A stretch of DNA of 64,000 bases from the NCBI GenBank assembly GCA_019239895.1, contig JAFAZH010000045.1, forward strand, positions 62,001 through 126,000, in the 5' to 3' direction. The notes beneath the pieces were generated by a model. It searched no databases and was not told the DNA's origin. It saw only the letters and a program-made list of their open reading frames with translations. This DNA comes from Abditibacteriaceae bacterium (GTDB lineage Bacteria > Armatimonadota > Abditibacteriia > Abditibacteriales > Abditibacteriaceae). The first letter of the stretch is position 1; each line of letters starts with the position of its first letter. Both the position numbers and the translations under genes were made by a program. Below are positions 15,590 through 24,686 of this stretch, piece after piece.

Positions 15590-16552
15590 ATGCAACACAC
15601 AAATCTTGGCCGCACCGGTTTGAAAGTCAGTCGTTTATGCCTGGGCACGATGAACTTTGGGCCACAGACATCAGAGCCAGATTCTTTTGCGATCATGGAT
15701 CGTGCCCTGGAGCATAGCATTAACTTCTGGGACAGTGCTAATGTTTATGGCGGCAAAAAAGGTGAAGGCGTCACCGAGCAGATTATCGGGCGCTACTTTG
15801 CCCAGGGTGGCGGACGCCGCGCCAAGGTCGTGCTGGCGACCAAAGTTTATGGGGACATGGGCGAGTGGCCCAACACCTCGCGCTTATCGGCGCTCCACAT
15901 CCGCCAGGCTTGCGAGGCTTCATTGCGTCGCTTGCAGACGGACTACATTGACCTCTATCAGATGCACCACATCTGGCGTGAAGCTCCGTGGGAGGAAATC
16001 TGGCAGGCGATGGAGTTGCTGGTGCAACAGGGCAAGGTGCTTTATGTTGGCAGTTCCAACTTCGCCGGTTGGCATATTGTGCAGGCGAACGAAATCGCCA
16101 AGCGCCGCAACTTTTTAGGATTGGTTTCGGAGCAGAGCCTTTATAATCTCAATGCCCGCACGGTGGAGCGCGATTTGATTCCAGCCTGTGAAGCCTATGG
16201 AGTGGGCATTATTCCGTGGAGTCCATTAGGCGGCGGTCTCTTAGGGGGCGTTCTCGATAAGCCCAAGGAAGGTCGCCGTGCCGGAATGGAAAAGCAGATT
16301 GAAGACAATCGTCCTAAGCTCGAAGCGTGGGAAGGATTGTGCAAAGAGTTAGGGGAAAAGCCCGCCGATGTTGCCTTGGCCTGGCTGCTGCATAACAAAG
16401 CGGTGACAGCGCCCATTATTGGCCCGCGCACCCTGGAGCAACTCGATGGCACCTTACGTGCTCTTGAGATTACTCTGAATGAAGAGACACTCAAGAAGAT
16501 TGATGAAATCTTCCCCGGCTATAAACCCTCCCCCGAAGGCTATGCCTGGTAA
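15590..16552 (+). CDS. aldo/keto reductase
   Basis: A 320-residue enzyme with a complete tetrad: NFWDSANVYG (Asp48, Tyr53), VLATKVYGD (Lys85) and YIDLYQMHHIW (His126). WSPLGGGLLGG and the C-terminal KAVTAPIIGPRTLEQLDGTL loop for the NADP(H) phosphate are typical of YghZ/IolS-like AKRs. TAAGGAGAAAT precedes the ATG with ideal spacing. Only 26 bases separate it from the sorbosone-dehydrogenase-like gene, so these two are surely co-transcribed. It probably interconverts a sugar aldehyde and polyol. Confidence 0.93.
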   Translation: MQHTNLGRTGLKVSRLCLGTMNFGPQTSEPDSFAIMDRALEHSINFWDSANVYGGKKGEGVTEQIIGRYFAQGGGRRAKVVLATKVYGDMGEWPNTSRLSALHIRQACEASLRRLQTDYIDLYQMHHIWREAPWEEIWQAMELLVQQGKVLYVGSSNFAGWHIVQANEIAKRRNFLGLVSEQSLYNLNARTVERDLIPACEAYGVGIIPWSPLGGGLLGGVLDKPKEGRRAGMEKQIEDNRPKLEAWEGLCKELGEKPADVALAWLLHNKAVTAPIIGPRTLEQLDGTLRALEITLNEETLKKIDEIFPGYKPSPEGYAW

Positions 16553-16578
16553 ATTTTGCTTATAGATAGGTGTAGATA

Positions 16579-17982
16579 ATGAAGTTAAGTTTCCTCTCTA
16601 ACCAATCTGGGGTTAGAACTGCTTTGGTTGCTGCTGGATGCGCTGTTGCGGCCACAGGTGGAGTCTCATTGTGGCAGCGGGCGCAGGCCCAGGGACAGGC
16701 TCAAGGCCAGAGCCAGACTCAAGCGCCAGCGCCCGGCCAGATTTTAAAGGGGCAGGCGTCTAACGGTGATTGGACAACCGATGCCCCCGGCGTGCGCCGC
16801 CTTATTACAGTCGCCGATCTACCCGCGCCCTTTGCTACAAAATCGGTGGATAATGGCCCACCTCCCGTACCGCAGCCCCCGGATGCCTGGCCTAAAGCCC
16901 CGGCTGGATTTAAGGTAGAGCAGTTCGCCACAGGATTAAATAATCCGCGCATGATTAGAACCGCGCCTAACGGCGACCTCTTTATAGCGGAGAGTGGCCC
17001 AGGCCGCATTCGCATCATGCGCGACGCGGATAACGATGGCAAGCCAGAAGTTAATGAGATTTTCGCTCAAGGTTTGCGTCAACCGTTTGGCATTGCTTTC
17101 TATCCCCCCGGCCCCAATCCACGCTTTATTTATATCGCCAACACGGATTCCGTGGTGCGTTTCCCGTATCAGAACGGTGATACCAAAGCGCGGGGAGCCG
17201 AAGAGATGATCGTGCCTGATATTCCGGGCGGTGGCCGATTGCGTGGTGGCGGCCACTGGACACGGGATATTGTGTTCTCCAGAGATGGGCAACGCATGTT
17301 CGTTTCTGTCGGGTCGCACTCTAATGTCAACGATGATGCAGATGAAATTCGCCGCGCCGACATCCTGCAATTCACGCCCGAAGGTAAGAACGAACGCATC
17401 TTTGCGTCTGGGATTCGCAACGCTGTGGGCATTGCCATCCATCCACAGACGGGGGAATTATGGTGCTCCGTGAATGAACGTGATGGCCTGGGCGACGACC
17501 TCGTGCCCGATTATATAACTCATGTGCAGGACGGTGGCTTCTATGGCTGGCCGTGGTATTACATCGGCGATCACCAAGACCCACGCCACGAGGGGAAGCA
17601 CCCGGAACTCAGGGGCAAAGTCATCGTGCCCGATGTGCTGTTACAGTCGCATTACGCTTCACTCGCCATGACCTTTTATATGGGCAAGCAGTTTCCCGCC
17701 GAATACACGATGGATGGTTTTGCTGCCGAGCATGGTTCCTGGAATCGTGCCCGCCGCACTGGTTATAAGGTCATTCGTGTCCCGCTGCGCAATGGCAAAG
17801 CCACGGGAGAATTCCAGGACTTTCTCACTGGTTTTGTGACCCCAGATGGCCGTGTATGGGGTCGCCCGGTGGGAGTGGCAGTGGCTAAAGATGGTGCGCT
17901 GATGGTGACAGATGATGGCACAAACTCTGTCTGGCGCGTCAGCTATGTGGGCCGTCAAGCGGCTAATGCAGCTACGCAATAA
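16579..17982 (+). CDS. secreted sorbosone dehydrogenase-like (PQQ glucose dehydrogenase-type) beta-propeller
   Basis: A 467-residue exported protein. The N-terminus has a hydrophobic core (ALVAAGCAVAATGGVSLW) and an AQA-like cleavage region, followed by a Gln/Ala/Gly run that is probably a flexible spacer. From about residue 110 it shows the soluble-GDH/sorbosone dehydrogenase propeller: GFKVEQFATGLNNPRMI, GDLFIAESGPGRIRI, LRQPFGIAFYP, SNVNDDADE, GIRNAVGIAIHPQTGELW and DGGFYGWPWYYIGDH. These enzymes oxidise sugars with PQQ in the periplasm. Presence of PQQ is inferred; no PQQ biosynthesis genes are in the window. It is the last gene before a strong terminator. Confidence 0.88.
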   Translation: MKLSFLSNQSGVRTALVAAGCAVAATGGVSLWQRAQAQGQAQGQSQTQAPAPGQILKGQASNGDWTTDAPGVRRLITVADLPAPFATKSVDNGPPPVPQPPDAWPKAPAGFKVEQFATGLNNPRMIRTAPNGDLFIAESGPGRIRIMRDADNDGKPEVNEIFAQGLRQPFGIAFYPPGPNPRFIYIANTDSVVRFPYQNGDTKARGAEEMIVPDIPGGGRLRGGGHWTRDIVFSRDGQRMFVSVGSHSNVNDDADEIRRADILQFTPEGKNERIFASGIRNAVGIAIHPQTGELWCSVNERDGLGDDLVPDYITHVQDGGFYGWPWYYIGDHQDPRHEGKHPELRGKVIVPDVLLQSHYASLAMTFYMGKQFPAEYTMDGFAAEHGSWNRARRTGYKVIRVPLRNGKATGEFQDFLTGFVTPDGRVWGRPVGVAVAKDGALMVTDDGTNSVWRVSYVGRQAANAATQ

Positions 17983-17999
17983 CAGAAGGTTCAGACTGG

Positions 18000-18040
18000 A
18001 AGCGGCGCTAACTATCACGGTTAGCGCCGCTTTTATTTTC
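18000..18040 (+). terminator. rho-independent terminator
   Basis: AAGCGGCGCTAAC pairs perfectly with GTTAGCGCCGCTT across a seven-base loop and is followed by TTATTTTC. It lies 18 bases after the sorbosone-dehydrogenase-like stop and ends the PhyH-AKR-epimerase run. Confidence 0.9.
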
Positions 18041-18183
18041 TAACTGCGCATAGCTCCGCTTGAAATGACATCACTTCCATAAACAGAAACTTGAGTTATC
18101 TAAAGTATACAACTTCGACTTCACCCAAAGTTCTAATAGGCAAAAGTTAATCCGAATTAGACCAAATTTTCACGAGGTGCATC

Positions 18184-19335
18184 ATGGCAACTCCGACATT
18201 CACCAGGCGCGTGGTTGGCGAGTTAGACAACTCTCCGTTTAATTGCGAGATGAACACCTTCTTCCAGGTGGGTGATATCAACCATGATGGCCGCATGGAT
18301 ATTGTGATCGCCGGGCGCGATGGGCAAATGGCCTGGTTTCAAAACAATGGGCAGACGCAGGACTGGACGCGCCATATTGTGGATAAGGTTTCTCATCAGG
18401 AGTGCGGTGGGGTGGTTTACGACCTGACTCACAGTGGCTACCCCGACATCATCAATGGTGGCGATTATCGCTCTGATGAACTGGCGTGGTGGGAGAATCC
18501 TGGCCCCAAAGGGGGCGCGTGGCAGCGGCGCGTGATTACCCATACCTCGCACAATCAGTTCCATGACGAACTCATTGGTGATGTCACTGGCGATGGTCGC
18601 CAGTCACTTATCTTCTGGAACCAGGGCGGCGGTGCTCTTTACTGGGTGCCTCTGCCCCAAGACCCCAAACAGACGCCCTGGCCCGATATTCACGTCATTG
18701 CCTCCGGCATGAAAGAAAAAGGCCAACCGGAAGAAGGATTATGCATTGCCGACATAGATGGCGATGGGCGCAATGAAATTGTAGCAGGCACGCATTGGTA
18801 TAAATATACGGGCGTGGCGGGCAAAGAATGGGAGCAGCACCAGTACGCTAAAGATTACATTACAACTGTCATTGCCGTGGGTGACATAGATGGCGATGGA
18901 CAAAAAGAGATTGTCATTGCCGAAGGTGATGCCTGCATCTATGGCTATCCACAAGGCGGCAAATTAGGCTGGTTTAAGCCCCACGGCGATATAAAGGCGA
19001 TGTGGCAGGAGCATCGTTTAGAAGATCATCTGCTTGACCCTCACTCTATTCAATTAGGCAACATTTGCGGCAACGGGCACCTTGATTTGTTGGTGGGAGA
19101 AATTGGCAAACGGGAAACGCTCGATAAGGAAAAACCGCGCCTGATGGTTTATGAAAATGATGGCAAAGGCAATTTTACCCGTCAAATCATTGATGAAGGG
19201 ACAGGCGTACATCATGCGCGGTTAGCTGATTTTCGCGGCAAAGGCGTTCTAGATATCGCCTCGCGCCCATTGCACGGCCCGGAGAAGTGGAAAATCTTTG
19301 TCTGGTTTAATGAGACTGGTGGTGCAGTGGGTTAG
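18184..19335 (+). CDS. FG-GAP/VCBS-type beta-propeller repeat protein
   Basis: A 383-residue protein made of propeller repeats with calcium-binding-like DxDxDG loops: VGDINHDGRMDIVIAGRDG, DLTHSGYPDIINGGD, GDVTGDGRQSLIFW, IADIDGDGRNEIVAGTHW and VGDIDGDGQKEIVIAEGD. Such domains bind ligands or other proteins outside the cell. Unusually there is no signal peptide: the protein begins directly with TPTFTRRVVGELDN. Related proteins occur beside sugar-degrading genes in Armatimonadota and Planctomycetota. ACGAGGTG precedes the ATG. It is convergent with the GH172 gene. Confidence 0.82.
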   Translation: MATPTFTRRVVGELDNSPFNCEMNTFFQVGDINHDGRMDIVIAGRDGQMAWFQNNGQTQDWTRHIVDKVSHQECGGVVYDLTHSGYPDIINGGDYRSDELAWWENPGPKGGAWQRRVITHTSHNQFHDELIGDVTGDGRQSLIFWNQGGGALYWVPLPQDPKQTPWPDIHVIASGMKEKGQPEEGLCIADIDGDGRNEIVAGTHWYKYTGVAGKEWEQHQYAKDYITTVIAVGDIDGDGQKEIVIAEGDACIYGYPQGGKLGWFKPHGDIKAMWQEHRLEDHLLDPHSIQLGNICGNGHLDLLVGEIGKRETLDKEKPRLMVYENDGKGNFTRQIIDEGTGVHHARLADFRGKGVLDIASRPLHGPEKWKIFVWFNETGGAVG

Positions 19336-19363
19336 AATTTGTTAGTAAAAGTTTGCACCTTTC

Positions 19364-19475
19364 CGTAGGGGCACCCCTTGTGAGTGCCCTTTCACATTTG
19401 CATCCTAATATAGAATAAGAAAACGGGTATAACGGCACGAAGGGTAAAAGGGCACCCACGAGGGGTGCCCCTACG
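19364..19475. repeat. inverted repeat between convergent genes
   Basis: Arms of 29 bases at 19364-19392 and 19447-19475 (CGTAGGGGCACCCCT core) differ at two positions. The element fills the gap between the converging FG-GAP and GH172 genes and could stop transcription from both sides. Sequences of this type are common dispersed repeats. Confidence 0.7.
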
Positions 19476-19494
19476 AATTGTGTCTTGCTGGATA

Positions 19495-21015
19495 TTACCG
19501 TTTCTGAAGAAGGACACCTAACAACCCAAAGAGGTAGCCCTTCGACTGAGTGTTCTTGCCCACGTTATGAATGGTCAGTGTGTGGCGGCCCGCTTCCAGG
19601 TTGCGTGCCGGGTAAGTGTAGTCCTGATCGGTCACAGTAGGGCCATAAAAATCTATCGGACCACTCAATGGCTTACCATCTAATTCAAGCTGATAGATAC
19701 CGTAGTCCCACGAGTGCGTGAGGATTAATGTGGGTTCGTAATTGCCACCTTCGGGCACTTCCAGATTAACGGTGAGGACTTGATCGGAACGCGAGGGCAC
19801 CCATAAAAGTTGCGGCCCCGACCCCACCACTTGCCGCTCGACACGTCCCTCGGTAGCCGTCGCATTGGCAACGAATTTCTCACCATAGACGATCTGGCTC
19901 GGATCGTAGTTAAGCCGCGCAAAACCTCTGGGCAGCGGCGGGAAAGGCTTATGTGGCTCGACTTGATACCAGTAGGCTACGGAGGAGAAGTCGTCGGAAC
20001 GCTCCTCAAAGCCGGATTTAACCGAGCCGTCGGGGTTGAAGGTAACACCTTTGTGTTCAAATTCCAGGCGCAGCGATTTTTGAAACGGTACAGGGTCGGG
20101 AATATGCCAGCGATAGACAGAGGTGCGATTGCCGGTTTCATTGCCTTCCATTAAGGGAGCGCCATAATAAGGGCCTGCCTGCTTGCGGAAGCCCCACCCG
20201 TCGCAGAAGTAGTCCTCGGTGCCTGTCCCCCGCAGGCTCGGTTCAGTTTCGCCATCAATAAACCAGAAGTCGTCTCCTTCGCCGGGCCAAGACGGTGTGA
20301 GCTGACGCCAACTCAGCACTGTCCCCACATAATGACCACGTCCCACAATATCCGCCAGTACATAATTGCGTCCCATAACCGTAGGGAATTCCTGCCGATA
20401 CTGGGCGTGGAAATAAGCAGCATTTTTGTTCAGGCGGGGCAACTGCCGCCAGTCCACATAATAATAGAAAGCGTCCACTGGCTTGCGGCCCTCATTGGTA
20501 ACCGTTAGCCGCGCCGACTTGCGAAATGGCATCGGCCAGTAGCAGTTGCGCCCCCGTCCATCCGAAGTGACGCGCACTGGCAGTGAGTCGAAAGGCACAT
20601 CCAGGCCGTGCCCAATGGCAAAAAAGTCACCGAGGGGACACTCGACCGAAGGATTCTGTTCACCATCCCAGTACATCCGCAAGACTAACAGCCGCGAGTA
20701 GCCCCGTTCACTGGAAGCGACTGTATTCCAGAGATGGCTAATTTCGCCAGGGCCTTTGAGGTCTGCGATAACAAGTGTCGCACCGGGGGCAATAGGACGC
20801 GCGTCCGCGTTGCCATTGCGCCAATTCGGGTCGGACGAAGACGAGCGCCGGGCGCGAAAGTCTTTAAGTTCCTCCAATCCCTTGAGAGGGTTTCCGGTAG
20901 GTTGTTGCCCAAAAGCAGCCGTGGCCAAAATTGTTAGAGCACACGCCAGAAACGATCCGGCAAGCCTTGGTAGCACAACTACGGGACGAAATCTTAGCAT
21001 TAAGTTCTTCAGCAT
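19495..21015 (-). CDS. secreted DUF2961 (glycoside hydrolase family 172-like) enzyme
   Basis: About 506 residues. The start is the ATG at 21015, with AGGAGA six bases upstream; an upstream in-frame ATG lacks such a site. A signal peptide follows (LAGSFLACALTILATAAFGQ). The mature part has DUF2961 landmarks: DLKGPGEISHLWNTV, LRMYWDGEQNPSVECPLGDF, PMPFRKSARLTVTNEG, FYYYVDWRQLP, DGETEPSLRGTGTEDYFCDG and a C-terminal beta domain after about residue 390. Characterised GH172 members act on fructofuranosides or arabinofuranosides. It is divergent from the inositol oxygenase gene. Confidence 0.88.
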   Translation of the reverse strand: MLKNLMLRFRPVVVLPRLAGSFLACALTILATAAFGQQPTGNPLKGLEELKDFRARRSSSSDPNWRNGNADARPIAPGATLVIADLKGPGEISHLWNTVASSERGYSRLLVLRMYWDGEQNPSVECPLGDFFAIGHGLDVPFDSLPVRVTSDGRGRNCYWPMPFRKSARLTVTNEGRKPVDAFYYYVDWRQLPRLNKNAAYFHAQYRQEFPTVMGRNYVLADIVGRGHYVGTVLSWRQLTPSWPGEGDDFWFIDGETEPSLRGTGTEDYFCDGWGFRKQAGPYYGAPLMEGNETGNRTSVYRWHIPDPVPFQKSLRLEFEHKGVTFNPDGSVKSGFEERSDDFSSVAYWYQVEPHKPFPPLPRGFARLNYDPSQIVYGEKFVANATATEGRVERQVVGSGPQLLWVPSRSDQVLTVNLEVPEGGNYEPTLILTHSWDYGIYQLELDGKPLSGPIDFYGPTVTDQDYTYPARNLEAGRHTLTIHNVGKNTQSKGYLFGLLGVLLQKR

Positions 21016-21234
21016 TAAGTTCTCCTGCGCAATAGAGCAATTCGCATAGTGCATAAAGTGAGCGCGGCGAATTAGCATAGCTCTTATCTTCTCTCATGTA
21101 ACGGTAATACGCCAAGTTGCACGTTAGCGATTTTACCCAATTGTATAGACGAGGTGATTTAGTCGCTCCTTAAAAGCCCGGTTATACTGAGATTGCGATG
21201 CCCAGAGATAAAGTGCTTTATACGGAGGATGTTC

Positions 21235-22155
21235 ATGTCAGACCTTGCTGCACCTAACCCAACTACAAACGAAGCCCGCCCATTAGAAGATTTGGAACAC
21301 TGGGAAGAGTTTCTTCAGCAGCGTTATCCGCAAAGTGCAAGGGATTCCAACGCAGAGAACTCTTCAACCTTCAAGCCCCAAAAGGCAGAGACAACGTTCC
21401 GTGATTATCGGGCCGAGGCGCGTCCGAGTGTCAAAGAGTTTTATCGGCTCAATCACACCTATCAAACCTTTGATTTTGTGCAGCAGAAAAAGCGTGAGTA
21501 TCTGTCGCTTGATAAGCGCAAAATGGGCATCTGGGAAGCGATGGAATATCTCAACACTTTAGTGGATGATAGCGACCCGGATACTGACCTCTCTCAAATA
21601 GAACACTTGCTGCAAGCGGCAGAAGCCATTCGCCAGGATGTGCATCCGCGTTGGTTTATTCTCACTGGCCTTATTCACGATCTGGGCAAGATTCTCTGTC
21701 TCTGGGGTGAACCCCAATGGGCCGTAGTCGGCGATACTTTTCCCGTGGGTTGCGCCTATTCGGAGAAGGTTGTCTTCCCAGAGTTCTTCGCCCTCAACCC
21801 CGATGCTCAGACAAAAAAATACCAGACACCCTGCGGAGTCTATGAAGCGGGCTGCGGCCTGGATAATGTTCACCTGTCCTGGGGCCATGACGAATATCTG
21901 TACCATGTAGTGAAAGATTATTTACCAACTGAGGCTCTCTACATGATCCGCTATCACTCTTTCTATGCGGCGCACAAAGAGGGAGCCTACACCCAGCTAA
22001 TGGATGACCAGGATCAGCAGATGTTCGCGGCGGTGCGGCAGTTCAATCCCTATGACCTTTATTCCAAGAGCGAAGAACGGCCTGATGTGGTGGCACTCAA
22101 GCCGTTCTACCAGGAGCTAATCGCTGAATACTTCCCTCCGGTGTTGCAGTGGTAG
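21235..22155 (+). CDS. myo-inositol oxygenase
   Basis: About 306 residues from the ATG at 21235, which has GGAGG six bases upstream. The di-iron ligands of the family can all be placed: His124 ([11 protein letters not shown]), His148 and Asp149 (GLIHDLGK), His218 (LSWGHDEY), His241 (MIRYHSFY) and Asp274 (FNPYDLYSK). [16 protein letters not shown] is almost invariant. The enzyme opens myo-inositol with O2 to D-glucuronate in the cytoplasm. It is best known from eukaryotes but occurs in scattered bacteria. The stop codon overlaps the start of a glycerophosphodiesterase gene, so the two are probably translated together. Confidence 0.95.
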   Translation: MSDLAAPNPTTNEARPLEDLEHWEEFLQQRYPQSARDSNAENSSTFKPQKAETTFRDYRAEARPSVKEFYRLNHTYQTFDFVQQKKREYLSLDKRKMGIWEAMEYLNTLVDDSDPDTDLSQIEHLLQAAEAIRQDVHPRWFILTGLIHDLGKILCLWGEPQWAVVGDTFPVGCAYSEKVVFPEFFALNPDAQTKKYQTPCGVYEAGCGLDNVHLSWGHDEYLYHVVKDYLPTEALYMIRYHSFYAAHKEGAYTQLMDDQDQQMFAAVRQFNPYDLYSKSEERPDVVALKPFYQELIAEYFPPVLQW

Positions 22156-22862
22156 GCCACACTCCAACTCTTATAAAAGTCGGGCATCGTGGCTCGCCGC
22201 GAGATTTTCCTGGCAATACGATGCAAGGCTTTGTGCGGGCGGTGGAACGTGGCTGCACGATGGTCGAATGTGACATCCGACAGGCTGCCGATGGCGTGTT
22301 AGTATTATCGCATGACCCGCATGTCACGGATGTGCAAAACAAACGCTATAAAATTGCCGAACATTCCAGTGCCGAACTTCACAGCTTAAATCTGGGTGCA
22401 GGCGAAGGTGTGCCTACCCTGGATGAGTTAGTGGCCTGGTCACAAGGGCGTTGCGCGATCATGGCCGATATGAAATGCGAGGATAACGGCATCGAAGCGC
22501 AAGTGGTCAGGGCATTAGCACCTCTCGCCACCGACGCTAAATTAGTGCCGGGGGCAGGAGAAGCCAGCCGCCGTCGCTTTCGCGCTCTTGACCCGCAACT
22601 GCACCTCTCCCTCTCTCTGGGCAATAGCGCAAGCTCTCTCTTAGAAGGTTCTCGATTTGATGCTTTTGTCGAGACAATAGATACCTACGCTGTAACGTGG
22701 GAGCATTCCTTGCTGAATGCGTCACGTATTCAAAAGCTGCACGCCCGTGGCCTCAAAGTCTTTGCCTGGACAGTAGATGATATAAGCATCATGCAACGAT
22801 TAATAAACGATAGGGTGGATGGCATTATCAGTAATCGCTCGGACTTGTTAGAATCTTTGTGA
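22149..22862 (+). CDS. glycerophosphodiester phosphodiesterase family protein
   Basis: A 237-residue TIM-barrel protein with the GDPD signature: [20 protein letters not shown], then [20 protein letters not shown] (metal-binding Glu and Asp, catalytic His) and a C-terminal [19 protein letters not shown] and DGIISNRSD. It hydrolyses deacylated phospholipids to glycerol 3-phosphate and an alcohol. Two deviations are visible: PGNT replaces the usual PENT, and AIMADMK replaces the NIEiK-type strand. It starts with GTG at 22149, overlapping the inositol oxygenase stop by seven bases. Glycerophosphoinositol as substrate would supply inositol to its neighbour; this is inference. Confidence 0.88.
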   Translation: MVGHTPTLIKVGHRGSPRDFPGNTMQGFVRAVERGCTMVECDIRQAADGVLVLSHDPHVTDVQNKRYKIAEHSSAELHSLNLGAGEGVPTLDELVAWSQGRCAIMADMKCEDNGIEAQVVRALAPLATDAKLVPGAGEASRRRFRALDPQLHLSLSLGNSASSLLEGSRFDAFVETIDTYAVTWEHSLLNASRIQKLHARGLKVFAWTVDDISIMQRLINDRVDGIISNRSDLLESL

Positions 22863-22878
22863 ATAACTGATGTGATGC

Positions 22879-22998
22879 AGACCCGCCGCTAAAGCAGCGA
22901 GCTGAATCATGAGAAGCCCCCTGAACGGGGCTAACAGAGCAAACGCAGCCCGGTTCGCCGGGCTTTTACCCTTAGCCCGCTCCTTCAGGGGCGGGTCT
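22879..22998 (+). repeat. composite inverted repeat with internal hairpins
   Basis: AGACCCGCC at the left and GGCGGGTCT at the right enclose several internal stems, including GCCCC..GGGGC and AGCCCGG..CCGGGCT. Its architecture (outer clamp, several inner hairpins) is the same as the element at 30102-30257. Confidence 0.65.
22947..22967 (+). terminator. hairpin with TTCG tetraloop, likely terminator
   Basis: AGCCCGG-TTCG-CCGGGCT is followed by TTT. It stands about 85 bases after the glycerophosphodiesterase stop, inside the composite repeat, and probably ends the inositol oxygenase/GDPD transcript. Confidence 0.65.
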
Positions 22999-23012
22999 AT
23001 AATTTTAAACCA

Positions 23013-23714
23013 ATGCGTCTTTACATTATTCGCCACGCCGACCCCGACTATCCCAATAATACTATTACGCCCGGTGGACATTTAGAAGCCCAGGCTTTAG
23101 CCAAGCGATTAGACAGTCATGGCCTTGACCTCATTTATAGTTCTCCCCTGCCCCGCGCCCACATTACGGCCCAATACACAGCAGACCTGCTCCACAAGCC
23201 CGTGCAAATTGAAGAGTGGGCTGCCGAACTGGGCTGGAAAATCGAACAAGACCCTTATACGCGCTTATCAGCCTGGGACTTACCGGGCGAGCTGTTTCGG
23301 GCCGAAGCTTCTAACTATGGGCAGGAAACCTGGCACGAGACACCTGTTATCGAGAAGTTAGCCCTGCGCGAGAAATTTGATCTCATCAAGCAGCATGGTG
23401 ATGAATTTCTGGCTCGACATGGCTACGAGCGCGATGGCGGCCTGTACCGGCGCATTAAGCCGAACCGTGACAAAGTTGCCCTCTTCTGTCACAATGGCTT
23501 AGGGTTAGCCTGGTTCGCGCATCTCTTAGAAATTCCTCTGCCTCTTATCTGGTCTGGTTTCTGGATGCCCCCTTCGTCCGTGACCACGATTCTCTTCGAC
23601 GAACGCTCCGAAGAGTTTGCCATTCCCCGTTGCATTGGCTTTGGTGATGTGTCGCATCTCTATGCCGCTGGCTTAGCAGTGCAGCCTCGTGGCATTATTA
23701 CTAACTTCGATTGA
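23013..23714 (+). CDS. histidine phosphatase superfamily protein
   Basis: A 233-residue protein. The phosphate-accepting motif is IIRHADPDY near the N-terminus. GLDLIYSSPLPRAHITAQYT supplies the second arginine region, and VALFCHNGLGLAWFAHLL provides the later catalytic histidine. Family members dephosphorylate sugars, nucleotides or proteins; the substrate is unknown. It begins ten or so bases after a composite repeat and lacks a clear Shine-Dalgarno sequence. It is followed by a conserved unknown gene 45 bases later. Confidence 0.85.
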   Translation: MRLYIIRHADPDYPNNTITPGGHLEAQALAKRLDSHGLDLIYSSPLPRAHITAQYTADLLHKPVQIEEWAAELGWKIEQDPYTRLSAWDLPGELFRAEASNYGQETWHETPVIEKLALREKFDLIKQHGDEFLARHGYERDGGLYRRIKPNRDKVALFCHNGLGLAWFAHLLEIPLPLIWSGFWMPPSSVTTILFDERSEEFAIPRCIGFGDVSHLYAAGLAVQPRGIITNFD

Positions 23715-23759
23715 ACCTTAGCCCATCGCTTTTAGCTTACGGCCCGCAACGGAACCGAC

Positions 23760-24677
23760 ATGGCTCTTTTCAACATTCCAGTGCTGATCGTCAATTACTT
23801 TCCGGTGCAACATAACCGCATTGACCGCAGCATCACTGGCGATGTGGATGCGCCATTAGATGTTATTCGCCAGCACACATCAAACACCACGCAGCAAGTT
23901 ATTCAAGCCCTCGAAACCGGCAGCATCTATCATGGCTATAAAGACCCGACTGCCCGGCCAAGCTTGAAGTATGAAGTGGTAGAAACCATAGAGTATCTTG
24001 AACCGCTTCCCACCTACTCTAAGCCTGGCTATGGCGTCCCGATGACGGATTACAATGCGATTATGAGCCGCCTTGATATTCGGTATTGGGTCGAGCAGTG
24101 CGGCATCAAAGAAGTGTGGATTTGGGGCTATCATGGTGGCGTTATTAACCTCTGGGAATCAAACATGGCCGGGCCTTATGGCGACATCAGCAATAGCGAC
24201 CGTGATCCTACCGATTTACCCATTCTCGATCAGACCTACACGGTCTATCACTATAACTATGGGCGTGGCCCCTCCGAAGCTGTCGAAGACCACATGCACC
24301 AAATCGAAGCCGTGCTGCGCCATGTTGATCAGGATATGTTCTGGAACAAGTTCGTGGGCGAGGTTGGCGCTGGCCGCTGTGGCTGGTCCCACTTCCCGCC
24401 CAACGGTGAACACGATTACGATTGGGCTAATCCCAAATATGTCTGGACAGACATCGAAGATTGGACACCGGAGGGCACTGGCCCCAAACAGCGACTCAAC
24501 TGCCAACGATGGAACGGTGACAGCCTGACGTGGTTCATCTACTGGATGCAGAATCTGCCAGGAGCAGGCAACGGATTAACTTATCAAGGTTGCCCGCTTA
24601 CCAACTGGTGGACATTCATTGGCGACTTCGACCGTGCAATGGCTGCAAAATTGGGATTAGTAGCAAACAGAGGATAG
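23760..24677 (+). CDS. conserved protein of unknown function, aromatic-rich
   Basis: A 305-residue protein rich in Trp, Tyr, His and Asp. Striking stretches are DYNAIMSRLDI, GIKEVWIWGYHGG, NLWESNMAGPYGDISNSDRD, TYTVYHYNYGRG, VEDHMHQIEAVLRHVDQDMF and GCPLTNWWTFIGDFD. I have a recollection of similar segments in secreted proteins of fungi and actinobacteria without assigned function, but here no signal peptide is visible. The histidine and acidic motifs hint at metal or glycan binding. It lies between a histidine phosphatase and an acetyltransferase in the same direction, with only nine bases to the latter. Confidence 0.7.
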   Translation: MALFNIPVLIVNYFPVQHNRIDRSITGDVDAPLDVIRQHTSNTTQQVIQALETGSIYHGYKDPTARPSLKYEVVETIEYLEPLPTYSKPGYGVPMTDYNAIMSRLDIRYWVEQCGIKEVWIWGYHGGVINLWESNMAGPYGDISNSDRDPTDLPILDQTYTVYHYNYGRGPSEAVEDHMHQIEAVLRHVDQDMFWNKFVGEVGAGRCGWSHFPPNGEHDYDWANPKYVWTDIEDWTPEGTGPKQRLNCQRWNGDSLTWFIYWMQNLPGAGNGLTYQGCPLTNWWTFIGDFDRAMAAKLGLVANRG

Positions 24678-24686
24678 CGCGAAACA

